A DNA stretch of 64,000 nucleotides from Euglena gracilis (Eukaryota > Euglenida > Euglenophyceae > Euglenales): contig CP154954.1 in the NCBI GenBank assembly GCA_039621445.1, positions 58,796,701-58,860,700 on the forward strand, read 5' to 3'. Numbering within the stretch: the first letter of the stretch is position 1; every line of letters begins with the position of its first letter. The translations under genes and the position numbers were made by a program. This document shows positions 1-10,860 of this stretch, piece by piece. A model generated the notes under the pieces. That model did no database searches. It was not told where the DNA came from and was given only the letters and a program-made list of their open reading frames with translations.

Positions 1-362
1 AATCACTCTCATCAAAACTTGACAAATCTGACAACCCAGAAGAACCCAAAAGTCATGGGTGTTTCCATCGAAATGAAACACCCCTGGCCGAACCAGTGGA
101 CTCCGAGGAGGAACTCCCCGAAGCGTCACTGGTTTGGTTAGACGGAAGCGACAACATAGCACAATCGGCGGGGATTGAGGATTCGTCCAACAGTTTCTGA
201 AACATGTTTGTGCTTGCCGACCGGGGGAGAAAAGGGGGGGGGTGGGTGCTATAGGGTGTCAGGGGGGGGGTTGGTGTCCGGGCCGGACCAAGAAAATTTT
301 CATTGAAAATGGCTGTGGTCGGAGAGGGGTGCTTTGCTAGGGGCAGGCACCCCCCTAAAACC
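1..362. other. Unassigned 5' edge
   Basis: On the minus strand an open stretch rich in Ser, Asp and Pro (about 53-200) lies beyond the transposase remnant. It is separated from it by a G/C-run-rich segment with a pyrimidine tract and CAG near 200, so it could be a further exon. There is no homology I recognise, and the window edge cuts it. Confidence 0.2.
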
Positions 363-1069
363 CTACCCCCCCCCTGGGGTAGGCACTCGACTAAGCACAA
401 GCCTGTTCTCAAACAACATCCCCGCCGGGAAATACGCAGCACGCATGGCAGCCAGAAGGTCAGAATCGGGAATCTTCTGCCATGCCTCCCGGACCCAAGC
501 CGCCAACAAACGCCGGGAAGGATTACGCAAACGAACCGTGTCTGAATCTTCCAAAGACTGTTCCGGAACGCTCTCATTCACCCATGTTGTGTACAATTCA
601 ATGACAGTTTTTTGGAAACGCTTATTGATTTGAACTTTGTCACATGCTTGGGCATATGGCGTGGAATCTGGTGGAGAAAAGTAAAGCCGAAATCCTTTAA
701 GAAAGCCGTGAACGCCTGGTGCTGTGCTGTGGTGATGCAACCTTGTTCGCATATGGACGCATGCATATGACTCGGTGCCCCATCCAAGAGATACAGCACT
801 TTCTCCCCCGATTGCAATTTCAAATCACCAGGTAATGTTTCACGAATGATTCGCAACATAGATGCCTCGTTTGTCTTTCCTTTTTGCTCGGCAGTCATGA
901 AAACACCTGAAATCCGGTTGGTCTGGCAATCCCGATCAACAAACCGTCCCAGAGTCAGACTTTTATCTCCAAGAAAAGTCTGTTCCCTTTGAAAATAATG
1001 GTGGGTTTGAAACGGACAACAATTCACAGCAGAGAGCTGACTGTTAGCCACCCCCACCTTTTTTTCCAT
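363..1069 (-). pseudogene. pogo/Tigger-like DDE transposase remnant
   Basis: Two minus-strand frames carry one protein. The first (1069 down to about 680) holds YLLDGAPSH at 800-770, the usual surroundings of the second catalytic Asp in DDE-type pogo/Tigger transposases. The second (about 680 down to 365) continues with PPDSTPYAQACDKV, matching the third Asp region, then NPSRRLLAAWVREAWQKI, which resembles the C-terminal helical part of that family. The switch of frame near 680 shows a frameshift, so the gene is dead as written. The N-terminal DNA-binding helix-turn-helix and the first Asp region are not recognisable upstream of 1069. Family assignment rests on motif order only. A domesticated relative is possible, but the frameshift argues against it. 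Confidence 0.45.
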
Positions 1070-1274
1070 TGCAGCTCTCCACTGTCAACGACCAAACTGA
1101 AGGCCATCGGGGTTAGAAATCACTTCCACCGCATAATGCAAAAAAACTGTTACATGGTCCTTCATCTTCCCGCGATTCAAAACAACCACTCGTTTCGCTC
1201 CGGTCTCGTCAAGCGTTCTCGTTGACAACGGCTCCAAAGGGACTGCAACGTGCCGATGCTTAGAACGAGATATC

Positions 1275-1456
1275 CCAGGGGTCCCAAAACTGCTGTCTCA
1301 TCCCTCCTCCAGGGGTCCCAAAACTCAGTGTGCAAAACAACGGCCCGGACTGCTGTCTCATCCCCATTGGCGATCCTTCCTCCAGGGGTCCCAAAACTCA
1401 GTGTGCAAAACAACGGCCCGGACTGCTGTCTCATCCCCATTGGCGATCCAGGTGTA
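1275..1456. repeat. 73-bp tandem repeat
   Basis: Two nearly identical units beginning AGGGGTCCCAAAACTCAGTG start at 1311 and 1384 (period 73). They are preceded by a shortened third unit from about 1275. No coding role is evident. Confidence 0.8.
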
Positions 1457-2249
1457 CTTCCGGTTGCGCAACGCGAAGTGCAAATTTGCACGGTAGCGTT
1501 TGACTTTCTCTTGTCTTTCATGCAATTCACCTGAGACATTGAAATATCGGGGCAGAAAAAGTGAATGTACAAATACACATGCCTGAATGGCTTCTGTTGC
1601 CGCAGGAGCTGCTTGCTCTTCTGTTGTTCCTTGTTCTGCCTCCGTCTGTGATGCGTCCGCGTTTTAATACAGGTATTATTAAAAAAAAACACACCAGCGG
1701 GCTGGAGGGTGTCCGGGGTGAATCAGGTTCAGGTTCTGGTTCGGAAGGAGGTTCAAGTTCCATTTCTCGAACACGGGCTTTCTTGTTCAGGACCTCAGAC
1801 CCGTTCCGCACGTACTTGATGGTGCAGGCACACCAATGCTTTCCAACCAAATCATTCATGAAAAGGGGAAGAATGCAAAGATGATGTGCAAAGCAATGCT
1901 GTTGGGCCAAACGTCTAAAATATCCCTCAAAAAAAGAATACAAAAAAAAGCAAGTGCAATATACTTCTGCCTGTATATTGTTTTTTGTTGCCATTTTTGC
2001 CCACTGTTCACTTTGAAAATATCTTTTGAATCACACTCCATCAGTTAAAGACAAGCATCGTTCTGGCAAAGATAACGATCCCCAAAAGGAGAGGGGCCTT
2101 GCACAACCGCAGAGGCCTTGGAGCCATCACTGCGGGTGTACAACACATGTGCGCCGGGAGGGAACATGGGGAATAACCTGCGAAAAGTAACAACACTTGG
2201 GAACAACGGCGTCATTCATGGAACGTTCCCAAAAAAAAATTCGCAACCT
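1457..2249. other. No recognised feature
   Basis: Short open frames on both strands lack recognisable motifs. A run of nine A residues lies at about 1681-1690. Nothing here supports a gene call. Confidence 0.5.
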
Positions 2250-2363
2250 GCAACCTGTGACCGGGGGGGGTGGTCATAACACCCCCATGACCTGCAACCT
2301 GTGACCGGGGGGTGGTCGTAAATGAGGGGTGGTCGTACGACTAGGGGGGGGGGGGGTAATTGA
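2250..2363 (+). repeat. Truncated copy of CCTGCAACCTGTGACC element
   Basis: The sequence carries the internal motif CCTGCAACCTGTGACC twice and the right terminus GGTCGTACGACTAG followed by a G-run and TA. This matches the right half of the complete element at 17,798-18,211. The C-run left terminus is missing, so this is a partial copy. Confidence 0.65.
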
Positions 2364-2960
2364 ACCCCCCCCTAATTGACCAAACGCCGCGGGGAAAATG
2401 TTTTCAACCCCCCCTTAATTGCCTCCCCCTTAATTGCCTGCCCGGGGGGATTCCGTGCTGAAGCACCCCCTAATTGACGGTACCCCCCCCCCCTAATTGA
2501 ACCCCCCCAGGTCCCACGGCCACTTAGGGGGGGGGGGGTGGTATTCAAAACCTGGTCCTCCACGGTAGGGGGGGTCCCCCCACCTAGTTTCGGAAGGGGG
2601 CGGAGCAAAAGAAATTCCGACCCGGACCCCCCATGGCCGGTGGCCATTTTTGGGTCAAAAAGTCGAAAAATTTGAAATTTTTTTTGCCCAAAACCATGTT
2701 TTTTGACCTCCCAGACCCAAAAAAAGTGTTTTTGAGCCAAAAATGAGCGTTTTTCGACCCACCGGCGGCCCGTTTTGCGCCGCCAACCCAGTGATTTTGG
2801 GTCAAACCCGGGGCAAAAAAGTCGGAAAAAAATAGAAAATTTATTTTTGCCCAAAACGATGTTTTTTTTGGCCTCCCGGACCCAGAAAAGGTGTTTTTGA
2901 GCCGAAAATGAGCGTTTTTCCCGGGCCGGGGTCGTCCCCCAAAGAGCTCAGCTCTACGTC
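2364..2960. repeat. Dispersed module shared with 17.2 and 23.5-24.9 kb
   Basis: The CCCTAATTGACCAAACGCC and GATTCCGTGCTGAAGCACCCC text recurs at 17,176-17,265. The following segment (TTTTTTGCCCAAAACCATG, GAGCGTTTTTCGACCC, GGGTCAAACCCGGG) recurs at 23,520-23,720 and three or more times in 24,350-24,900. Long minus-strand open frames here are low-complexity Gly/Pro/Phe translations of repeat text. Confidence 0.6.
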
Positions 2961-4330
2961 ACACCCTGGTCGCTGAGCTTTCAGTTGTTGGCGACTGGAT
3001 TTCTAGTTTCCGAATCACCTGGGTTTGACCCCCAACTCCCCGCCAGGCCCGAGTTATTCACGCGCGAAGGGGTCCAAACTGGGTAGGATCGCCCCCCCCC
3101 TTTGGACTCTGCCACTTCGGCCAAAAAAAATGTCAATTTTCTACTCACAAATTGTGGCTGAGCCCAGATTTCAGCCTGAAAACGTGTCCAGGAGGGGGCC
3201 CCCGAAGGGGGCAGGGTTCGATATAAGGAGAGGAGGGGGGGGGGGGGGGGGGGGACACCCCCCCACCTAAACAGGTGCGCGGTCAGGGTGGCCGAAAAAT
3301 TTTGACCCCCCAAAACGACCAAAAGTGCCATTTTGGGCACTTTTTGGGCAAAAATGTGCCAAAAATGCAAAAAATTTTCGGCGCGAAGCGCCGGAGGAAA
3401 AAATTGACCCTTTTTGGGGGGGGGGGTCCCGGGAACCCCCCCGAGGGTCGGTCCGGACCCCCCTTGCAGGTGGGGTTTGGTTTGGTTTGGTTTGGTAGTG
3501 CTCCGCATTGCTGCGCAGTGCCTCCAGCCGTGGGCGTACACAAGCACCACGCAGGAGGGCACCCCCGGAGCCCGGGCATGAAGCAGGGGGAGGAAACCCT
3601 GCAGGAGAGAGAGGTGATGGGGGTCGTCACGGGCTGCAGGACGGGGTGGGGGAAACCATCGAGGCCCAAGCGGAGGGGGGTTGGGGATCACAGTACGCTG
3701 TGGGGATACTCACAGGGGTTCGTGGCCCCCGGGCCTCCTACCAGTTCTCTCTGTTTGATTTCGGTCTGCCATGCCCTACCCCCAGAGACCCCGGGGCCTC
3801 TCGGCTTTAGGCCAGCTCTGCTACATCCTCCGGGTCATCTCATCTCGTACCACAACTGGCATGTCCCACTCCCCCTTGTGTCAGTGGCAGTCAAAAATCG
3901 AGATCATTAAGCCAATATCTGTAGAACTGCGGGTCCGCTGGGTGGCCACAGTGGGATCTTACAGAGGAGGGGGGTAACGGTGCGGGGGCACACGCTAATG
4001 TGCATGGGGGGTCAGCGGCATCGCCTGGCGGGTTGGTCGTGCGTGGCGAGGGCAGACAGCGGCCCACGCAGCCACACAATGGGGGGGTTGGATCGCATTG
4101 CTGTCGAGTGGGTTGGACCGAGGCACAGAGGGGACCATGTGGGCAAGGGGTTTTTCGGAGAAAACTGGTAGTCTCCCAACCCCCACCTGGAGGCTGTTTA
4201 CCTGGGTATGAATTGTTCTGGGGGGGCTATAGGTTCAGTGGTAGGGCGCTCTAGGGATGGGTTGGGGAGTGTATGTTGGAGAAGCACGGTCTAGGGGGAA
4301 TAGTTCGTTGGTGGGGTATGTTGAGGGGAC
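2961..4330. repeat. Repeat mosaic with inverted partner at 5.45 kb
   Basis: The segment 3024-3095 (AACTCCCCGCCAGGCCCGAG onward) recurs directly at 23,265-23,330. The segment 3150-3265 recurs as reverse complement at 5445-5545, including GGTTCGATATAAGG. A short GGTTT tandem lies at about 3476-3495. The interval 3500-4330 is GC-rich with no recognisable protein motif on either strand. Confidence 0.5.
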
Positions 4331-4640
4331 AAGGAAGATAAATAAAAAATAAGTAAATAAAAAAAATAAGAACAATATGCAATAAGACAACAAAATAAAA
4401 TGAAAGAAATGATAGAAAAAAAAATTAAGGAAATAAAAAAAAATGATTGAAATCAAATTGAACATAATTTAAGGAAAAAATAAAATAAAATAATAAATAA
4501 ATAAGCTTAAAAAAAAGAAATGATTAATTAAATAAATAAATAAATAGATTTGTAAATAAATAGATAAATAAAAAAATAATAAACAAAAAAAAACAAACAA
4601 GTAAAAATAAAATAAAAAATAATAATAATAATATGTATAT
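4331..4640. repeat. A/T-rich low-complexity tract
   Basis: About 300 bp of AAATAA/AATAAAT-type sequence on the plus strand is nearly devoid of G and C. It contrasts sharply with its GC-rich surroundings. Low-complexity open frames here are not genes. Confidence 0.85.
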
Positions 4641-4888
4641 AGGATGTGGTGGCCATCTTCCATGGGGTACCACAATGTGTCCAGGTGGAAAACACAATTT
4701 ACCTTTGAATGGAGAGAGAGAGAGGGGGGGGGGCTGGGGCTGATGCCTGAAGGGGTGGGTACCGCTCGCGACGGTCGGACCAGGGTAGGCAGGCTCCTGC
4801 ACTCCTCAGATCCCGCGCGTGGGTAGCTCGGGGTTCTCCGGGTCGGCAGGGGCGTCGGGGGGCCGGTCAGCAGGATGATGTAGCGTTG

Positions 4889-4892
<4 letters not shown>

Positions 4893-4926
<34 letters not shown>
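4893..4926 (+). repeat. 34-nt poly-G run
   Basis: An uninterrupted run of 34 G residues, among the longest homopolymers in the window. Its true length is uncertain because assemblies handle such runs poorly. Confidence 0.85.
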
Positions 4927-4929
<3 letters not shown>

Positions 4930-5444
4930 GGACTAGGGGATCCGTCCAATCGTGGAGCAAGACACTGAGAGGACTCTTGCGGATGGGGGGCTGGAGAAGC
5001 AGGACTATCACTCGAGTGGCGGCATGTGCTTTATGTCTGACTGCGGGGAGGGGAAAAGAGGGAGGGGAAAAAAAAGGAAAAAAAAACTGCGGTGGAGATG
5101 GCTGACCGGCCTGTAGGGTTCAAGGAGGAGGTCTGGAACGTCCTCCAGGCTGGAGGCGTCGGAGGTGTCGTCCGCGGAGTCGAGAGTGTCCGCGTCGTCT
5201 GAGGGGGGCGGGGGGTTGGCATCAGCAGATGTGGCCCAGGGGTCCGGGTCGACGGCGGTTGGGTTCAGCATGTCCAGGGCATACCATTACGTGGGCAGGT
5301 GGGATGCCTTCACGGCGCTTTTTTGTGGAGGGGGTATGGCAGAAACCGAGAAGGCCTGAGGGGTGTGCGGTGCACTGCGGTGCACTTGCAGGTGGGGGGG
5401 GGTCCGGACCCCCCCCCCTGCGGGCCAGGAGGGGGGGGGGTGGG
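4927..5444. other. Unassigned GC-rich segment
   Basis: A minus-strand open stretch (5271-5100) translates to an acidic Asp/Ser/Pro sequence and could be part of a real exon, but no family is recognisable. The rest is G/C-run sequence. Confidence 0.25.
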
Positions 5445-5545
5445 GGGGACACCCCCCCACCCAAACCATGTACGCCCTCCTTATATCGAACCCTGGAAGG
5501 GGGCCCCCTGAACACATTTTCAGGCTGAAATCTGGGCTCAGCCAG
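5445..5545 (-). repeat. Inverted partner of 3150-3265
   Basis: The reverse complement of 3150-3265, sharing CTGAAATCTGGGCTCAGCC and CTTATATCGAACCCTG. The pair lies about 2.2 kb apart. Confidence 0.7.
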
Positions 5546-5670
5546 ATTGTTTAAAAACGTGTTCAGAGCCCGCCAAATGCCTGCCCTGAAAGTCGTGGTC
5601 ATGATTCACACAAGGGGTCAAAAACGGGAAAACGTGAAATTCGGACGAAAAACGGCAAAAAACGGCGCCC

Positions 5671-5782
5671 TAATGGAAAACGTGCCTGACCACAGATGCC
5701 TTAATGGAAAACGTGTCATTGCCACAGATGCCTTAATGGAAAACGTGTCATTGCCACAAATGCCCTCATGGAAAACGTGTCA
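5671..5782 (+). repeat. 31-32 bp tandem repeat (TAATGGAAAACGTG)
   Basis: Four units starting at 5671, 5702, 5734 and 5766 carry TAATGGAAAACGTG followed by CCACAGATGCCT. Further units occur at 8074-8118 (two) and 18,288-18,302 (one), so the array is also a dispersed module. Confidence 0.8.
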
Positions 5783-6555
5783 CCCCTTTTTTTCTTTCTT
5801 TTTCTTCTTTTTTTTTCCGCAGCCCTCCCACTATGGCTAAACCATACATCTCTTTAAGGACCCCGGGGGGGTGCTGGGCTAGGGCTAGAAATTTGGGCTG
5901 GCTAGCCCGCCCCCCCTGGGGGGGGGGGGGGCTGGGCCCCGGCTGGACCCGAACCGGGGCGAGCTGGACTGAAATCGGAAAAATGCCCAAAAATGACCTG
6001 CAGAACACAATTTTGAAAAAATGATGCATCTGAAACCCCCCAAAAATGCCCCAAACGCCCCCCAAACCCCATTTTTGGCCATTTTTGAACACAGTTTTTC
6101 AAAAAATTTCGGCGCTTTGCGCCGAAAAATTTTGGGCTGGACCCCCAAAAAAGGGGCTGGCTAGCTGGGCTAGCAGCACCCCCCCCCCCCCCGGGGGGCT
6201 GGGCCCAAATCGGGGCTGGCTGCAGCCGCCCCCCCGGGGGGGGGGTTCGCAAAACCTTAGAGAGATGTATGGGCTAAACACACAGCAAACTTTGTGAATG
6301 GTCTTTTGCCACCTCCCCCTAGGACGGAACTGTTCCTGGCTGCTCTCGCGGTAAACCCAGGGGGGGGGAAATGCGCTCGCCCGGCCTCGGAAAAAATGCG
6401 CAAAAATGCGCATTTTTGGAGAAAGAAGAGAAGAAGGAAAAAGCATTTGGAGAAAATCGCATGTGTCAAATCTCCGAGAAAAAATGCGCAAAAATCACGA
6501 AAATGCAAAAATTACCCAAAAAACATGCAAAAATGGCACCAAATTGAAGAAATTA
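5783..6555. other. Repeat text without genes
   Basis: Alternating C-run/G-run stretches, a GGCGC-TTT-GCGCC hairpin at about 6106-6122, and A-rich text. Open frames on both strands are composition-driven and carry no motif. Confidence 0.5.
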
Positions 6556-6910
6556 CCCCCCCCAAGCCCAATGAACACTAAGGTGACAATCTAGACGGTC
6601 CGAACGGGGGGCGTTCATTGGACATGGGTGTTCACTAATTCTGTCACCTTCTCAGTGTAGCCTTGAAACGTGCATGAACAGTGCACGCGCAATCGCTCAA
6701 CAATGAACGGCAAATGCATATCCGTTTGTTTTCAGACGGTCAAACATTACCACCAAAAGAAAACTGGGAGGAACTCGTTTGCAAAGGAGAGGACAAGCAA
6801 CAAAGGAATATTTCCTTGCCGATGCAAAAAAAGTATATGGTGACAATCTAGACGGTCCGAACACCCCCTGTTCATTGGGCAAGGGTGTTCATTGGGCTTG
6901 GGGGGGGAGG
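6556..6910. mobile_element. TA-flanked C-run/G-run MITE-like element
   Basis: Perfect 23-bp terminal inverted repeats, eight C then AAGCCCAATGAACAC at 6556-6578 and the complement at 6885-6907. TA dinucleotides flank it at 6554-6555 and 6911-6912, with three extra bases on the right. A 24-bp direct repeat (GGTGACAATCTAGACGGTCC plus 4 nt) lies just inside at 6581-6604 and 6839-6862. It has no coding capacity. Termini and TA flanks match the other short elements of this window. Confidence 0.65.
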
Positions 6911-7134
6911 TATGAGGAAAATGTACGTTTCAAAAAAAGGCAAAAATTTCAAATTTTTGCAAAAAAATTGCAAAAATAGTCAAAAAATGCGAAAATTTTG
7001 GAAAATCATGAAAAAATGTGCCAAAAAGCAAAAAAAATGTGCTGAAAAAAACGAAAAAAATGCGCAAAATATGCGCATTTTTGGAAAATTTGAAAAAATG
7101 CGCAAAAATGCGAAACGCATTCCCCCCCCCGGTA

Positions 7135-7494
7135 AACCCCCCCAAATAATACCCCCCCCCCCTTCGGGTCCGACTTCGGTCGCCGAAATAATACCCCCCC
7201 CCCCCTGTTCCGGGCCGAAGGCCCGGATTTTTGACCTGAAAATGTCGGTAAAAACCAAAATCTCTGACAACAAATTACGAAAAAAATCAATTTTTCTGGC
7301 TCATCTGACCTGCATAAAATGGTAAATTTCACAAGAAAGTGCAAAAAATGACCCCAAAGGGGGTTTTGGGTGCTATTTTGGGTTTTACGGGACTTCGAAA
7401 AACTTCGAAACTTTTGGAAAAATAACCCCGCCCCCCGGGCCGGGACTTCGGGCGAAAAAATAATACCCCGGGGGGTATTATTTGGTGGGGGGGT
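7135..7494. mobile_element. TA-flanked C-run/G-run MITE-like element
   Basis: The left end is AACCCCCCC-AAATAATACC. The right end is GGTATTATTTGG-T-GGGGGGGT, its inverted counterpart apart from a small indel. TA lies at 7133-7134 and 7495-7496. The 360-bp body contains further C-run blocks and no gene. Confidence 0.6.
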
Positions 7495-7496
7495 TA

Positions 7497-7549
7497 CCAG
7501 CAAGGTGCCAAGAAACCAAAGGTTGACCCCCTTCATGGCACCTTGCTGG
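7497..7549. repeat. 14-bp stem inverted repeat
   Basis: CCAGCAAGGTGCCA at 7497-7510 is exactly complementary to 7536-7549 across a 25-nt loop. It could be a foldback remnant or part of an adjoining element. Confidence 0.6.
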
Positions 7550-7778
7550 CTGGCACAGGGCAGTCGGGAACTTTGGAATCGTTCGGCAACCTCGTTTCAT
7601 ACATACGTGAATGCCGTTGCTCGGGCATTCCGTAAAACAACGATCGAAGGAGTTGTTTTTTGTGTAAAGCGGGTCGTCTTCCGTGACGTCTAACACTCCC
7701 TGTCGTATTGCTCAAAGGCAACCTCTGGCCGTTTCTTACGTTGTAGAGTACCCCCTTAGACCTACCTAGTCTAGTGTA

Positions 7779-7974
7779 CCCCCCCCCATTTATTTCACCC
7801 CCCCTTTTTTGAGCATTTGGGCCCGGGGAAAATTTTTTTCATGTGCCGAAATTTTTTTTGCCCTCTTCCTAAAGAAATTTTTGACCCCCCCCCCCCCTCA
7901 TTTGACCCCCCCTTACTTGAGCATTTGGGGGGTCCGTTGGCCCGTGGGTGTGCTGAAATAAAGGGGGGGGGGTC
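7779..7974. mobile_element. 196-bp TA-flanked C-run/G-run element
   Basis: The left end is nine C then ATTTATTTCA. The right end is TGAAATAAA then nine G plus TC. TA lies at 7777-7778 and 7975-7976. The flanks carry a direct repeat (AGACCTACCTAGTCTAG at about 7759 and AGACCTACCTAATCTAG at about 7981), so it may have inserted into an older tandem. It is non-coding. Confidence 0.55.
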
Positions 7975-8065
7975 TAGTTTAGACCTACCTAATCTAGGGT
8001 AGAGGACCACCCGGCCTCTCAACCTGTCGCCGAATTTTCATGACAACGATTTTTTGACTGCCACA

Positions 8066-8506
8066 GAGGCCCTAATGGAAAACGTGCCTGACCACAGATG
8101 CCTTAATGGAAAACGTCAGCAGTGTCGGAACAATTTTTCCCGGGGGGGGGGGCAAAATTTGGAGCACATCCTTTTTTTCCCCGGCGCGAAGCGCCGAGGA
8201 GAATTTTTTTCCATGGCACAACCAAAATGTACTTTTTTCTGTCCCCCTGGCCCCAAAGGGGCCGAGATGCTAACGCCTTTTTTGAAGTCCAATACTCCAA
8301 AAACTTGAGCCAGAAAGCGAAATCATGGGTAGAACCCCTTTGGAAACCTCCCAACTCAACCCAACTGTCGACTTCGCAACCTGGGGGGGGGGGGTGAAGA
8401 AGCCATTTTTTCAATTTGCGCAAAATCATTTTTTTCGTTGACCGGAAGAGTTTCCTCCAATCTCGGCTGGTCAAGAAAATGGAGGGAGGGGGACATATGG
8501 GGATAT
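8066..8506 (+). repeat. Dispersed repeat with paralogue at 18.28-19.67 kb
   Basis: 8066-8356 matches 18,270-18,555 and 8357-8506 matches 19,519-19,668, with very few differences. In the second copy these two halves are separated by 959 bp, so the junction near 8357 is an unoccupied site. It contains the GGCGCGAAGCGCC hairpin. Open frames in both copies are similar only because the DNA is duplicated. Confidence 0.8.
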
Positions 8507-8519
8507 CAGTTTGTATTGG

Positions 8520-9030
8520 CTCCGTGCGGATGATTGGCTACGACAATCCCGGAGGTCGTACCGACCGTTGGCTATGGCCTATCGACCATTGGAGGTCGGG
8601 CCGACCTGGTCGGCCCGACCTCCAATCATCCGCATTACCCCCCCCTTTTTGATTTTTAAGCCCCCCCCCCCCCGGAAACTTGAAACAGTATTCAGTAAAA
8701 TTTGACTCAAAATGCATGGAAAAACATTAGAATGAGCTTGAAACTGGCAACAAAACGTCCTATGTTAAAGAAAGAGACCCTAATGAACTTAGTCGGCCTA
8801 CGGCCTCCTCCGGGGGGGGGGGGGGGGCTGCCGCCCCCCCCGGACCCCCCCCCGCCCAAAATAACAATATCCCCTTGTGTGTGCAAGGCAAGGGTGGACA
8901 GAACGCGCATCCTAACAAAATCCTTTTGTGTGTGCAAGGCAAGGATGGCCAAAACGCGCCCCCCAACAAACTCCCTTTGTGCTAACTTAACCCTGACCCA
9001 ATCCCCAGCAATAACCGTATTCACTGAATC
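8520..9030 (+). repeat. Outer arm of large inverted repeat (left)
   Basis: Reverse complement of 21,960-22,690. It contains a GGTCGGGCCGACC palindrome cluster (8520-8630), a module with ATGCATGGAAAAACATTAG and AGTCGGCCTACGGCCTCCTC, and two GTGTGTGCAAGGCAAGG units. The right arm has an extra tandem copy of the last part. Confidence 0.8.
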
Positions 9031-9370
9031 TAACCCTTAGAAGGGGTTTTTTTTTTTTAAGACCGGGGGGGGGGGGGAGGGGGGGGGGGTCCCCCCCCAC
9101 CACCCCACCCCCCCCGGGGGGGGGGGGGAGGGGGGGTCGGGAGGGGGGACCCACAAAAAAGGCCCGAAAATAAAAAATCGGCGAAAGTGATAAAAAAAAT
9201 AGAATTTTTTTCGGCGCCTGCGGCGCCGAAAAGTATTTATCCACCCCCCTCCGGGGGGGAACCACCACGGGGGGGGGGGACAACCCACCCACCGGGGGGG
9301 GGGGGGGAGGAGGTCCGGCGGAGCCCACCCAACCTACCCACCCCCTCCCCCACCCGGGGGTCCACACTTA
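9031..9370. repeat. C-run/G-run hairpin-rich block
   Basis: About 340 bp dominated by alternating C and G runs of 6-13 nt around a GGCGCC-TGC-GGCGCC hairpin (about 9210-9228). No gene is seen; Pro/Gly-rich open frames are artefacts. Confidence 0.6.
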
Positions 9371-9374
9371 AAAA

Positions 9375-10420
9375 ATCCTGCTGAACCCTAGCCTGACCCT
9401 AACCGTATCCCTAACCCTACCCGGACCCTAATCCCCAGCAGACCGTATCTCTGACCCCTAAACTCAACCCTAACCCTAACTCTACCCCTAACCCGAACTC
9501 TAACCCTAGCCCTGACCCTAACCCTAACCGTATCCCTAACCCTAACTCTAACCCTGACCCTAACCGTATCCCTAACCCTAACCCTGATCCCCAGCCCTAA
9601 CCGTATCCCTAACCTTAACCCTAACCCTAACTCTAACCCTAACCCGAACCCTATCCATATCCCTTACCCTAACCCTAACTGCAACCCTAAACCTAACCGT
9701 ATCCCCAACCCAAACTCAAACCGTATCCGTGATCCCAACTGTAACCCTAACCGTATCCCTAACCCTACCCTAAACCCTATCCCCCTCCGTATCCCTATCC
9801 TAACGCTAACCCTAACCCTAACCGTATCCCTAACTCTAACCCTAACCCTAACCGAAACCCTAATTGTATCCCTAACCCTAACTCTAACCCTAGCCCTAAC
9901 CCTAACCGTATCCCTAACCCTAACCCTAACCCTAACCCGAACCCTATCCGTATCCCTAACCCTAACCCGAACCCTATCCGTATCCCTAACCCTAACTGCA
10001 TCCCTGACCCTGATCGCATCCCCAACCCAGACTCAAACCGTATCCCTGCTACGTAGCCCTAACCCTAACCCTAAACCCCTAACCCTAACTCTAACCCTAA
10101 CCCTAACCCTAACCGTATCCCTAACCCGAACCCTAATCCCCAGCCCTAACCCTATCCGTTTCCCTAACCCTAACCCTATCCCTAACCCTAACCGTATCCC
10201 TGACCCTAACTCTAACCCTAACCGAAACCCTAACCCTAACTCTAACCCTAACCCTAACTCTAACCGTATCCCTAACCCTAACTCTAACCCTAGCCCTAAC
10301 CCTAACCGTATCCCCAACCCTAACCCTAATCCCCAGCCCTAACCCTATCCGTTTCCCTAACCCTAACCCTAACTGTATCCCAAACCCTAACCATAACTGA
10401 ATCCCAAACGCTAACTCTAA
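9375..10420 (-). repeat. Degenerate telomere-like array, CCCTAA orientation
   Basis: More than 1 kb of CCCTAA units interspersed with variants such as CCGTATCC, CCCTGACC and CCCAGC. It is the G-rich TTAGGG class read on the minus strand. Degeneracy and internal position argue against an active chromosome end. Ile/Gly/Leu-repeat open frames across it are artefacts. Confidence 0.85.
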
Positions 10421-10424
10421 TCGA

Positions 10425-10860
10425 ATTTTTCAAAATGGGACGTTTTTTGCCGGTTTGGAGGTCATTCCAATGTGTTTTTATGCATTTTCAGCCAAATTAA
10501 GAGAATAAAAATTTGAGGGGGGGGCTTAAATTTCAAAAAGGGGGGGGGTAATGCGGTTGATTGGAGGTCGGGCCGACCTGGTCGGCCCGACCTCCAGTGG
10601 TCGATACCACCCCCCCCCCCTTATTGTCCCACCGACCTCTCCCCGGGAGGCCCGACCGGACAATAAGTGGGGGGGGACAATAAGGGGGTACCAAAAGAAT
10701 TTTCATTGGCTGGGCCAAAAAATCCCCCGTCGGCCGGGGCCCAGGGACAATAAGGGGGGGGGGGGTAACGGCCAGGTCGGGCCGACCATGGTCGGTACGA
10801 CCTCCGGGATCGTCATAGCCAATCATCCGCCCGGGGCCGTTTGTATTCAAACAGCCAAAG
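10425..10860 (+). repeat. Inner arm of large inverted repeat (left)
   Basis: 10,430-10,605 and 10,768-10,850 are reverse complement to 20,204-20,470, including GAATTTTTCAAAATGGGA, AATGTGTTTTTATGCATTTT, the GCTTAAATTTCAAAAAGGGG junction and a GGTCGGGCCGACC cluster. The arm is interrupted by the element at 10,607-10,765, which its partner lacks. Confidence 0.8.
10607..10765. mobile_element. TA-flanked element with unoccupied-site evidence
   Basis: A 159-bp element with ends C-run-TTATTGTCC and GGACAATAA-G-run, flanked by TA at 10,605-10,606 and 10,766-10,767. The inverted partner at 20,268-20,292 reads straight through this point with a single TA (20,280-20,281). The insertion and 2-bp duplication are therefore directly visible. 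A second copy in opposite orientation is at 20,881-21,059. Confidence 0.8.

Noticed and set aside
9795-10317. Long open frames of repeated Leu-Gly/Ile-Gly/Arg-Val dipeptides
   Set aside because: They are translations of the telomere-like hexamer array. All frames of such arrays stay open.
9375-10420. A real chromosome end
   Set aside because: The array is degenerate, internal, and flanked on both sides by other sequence.
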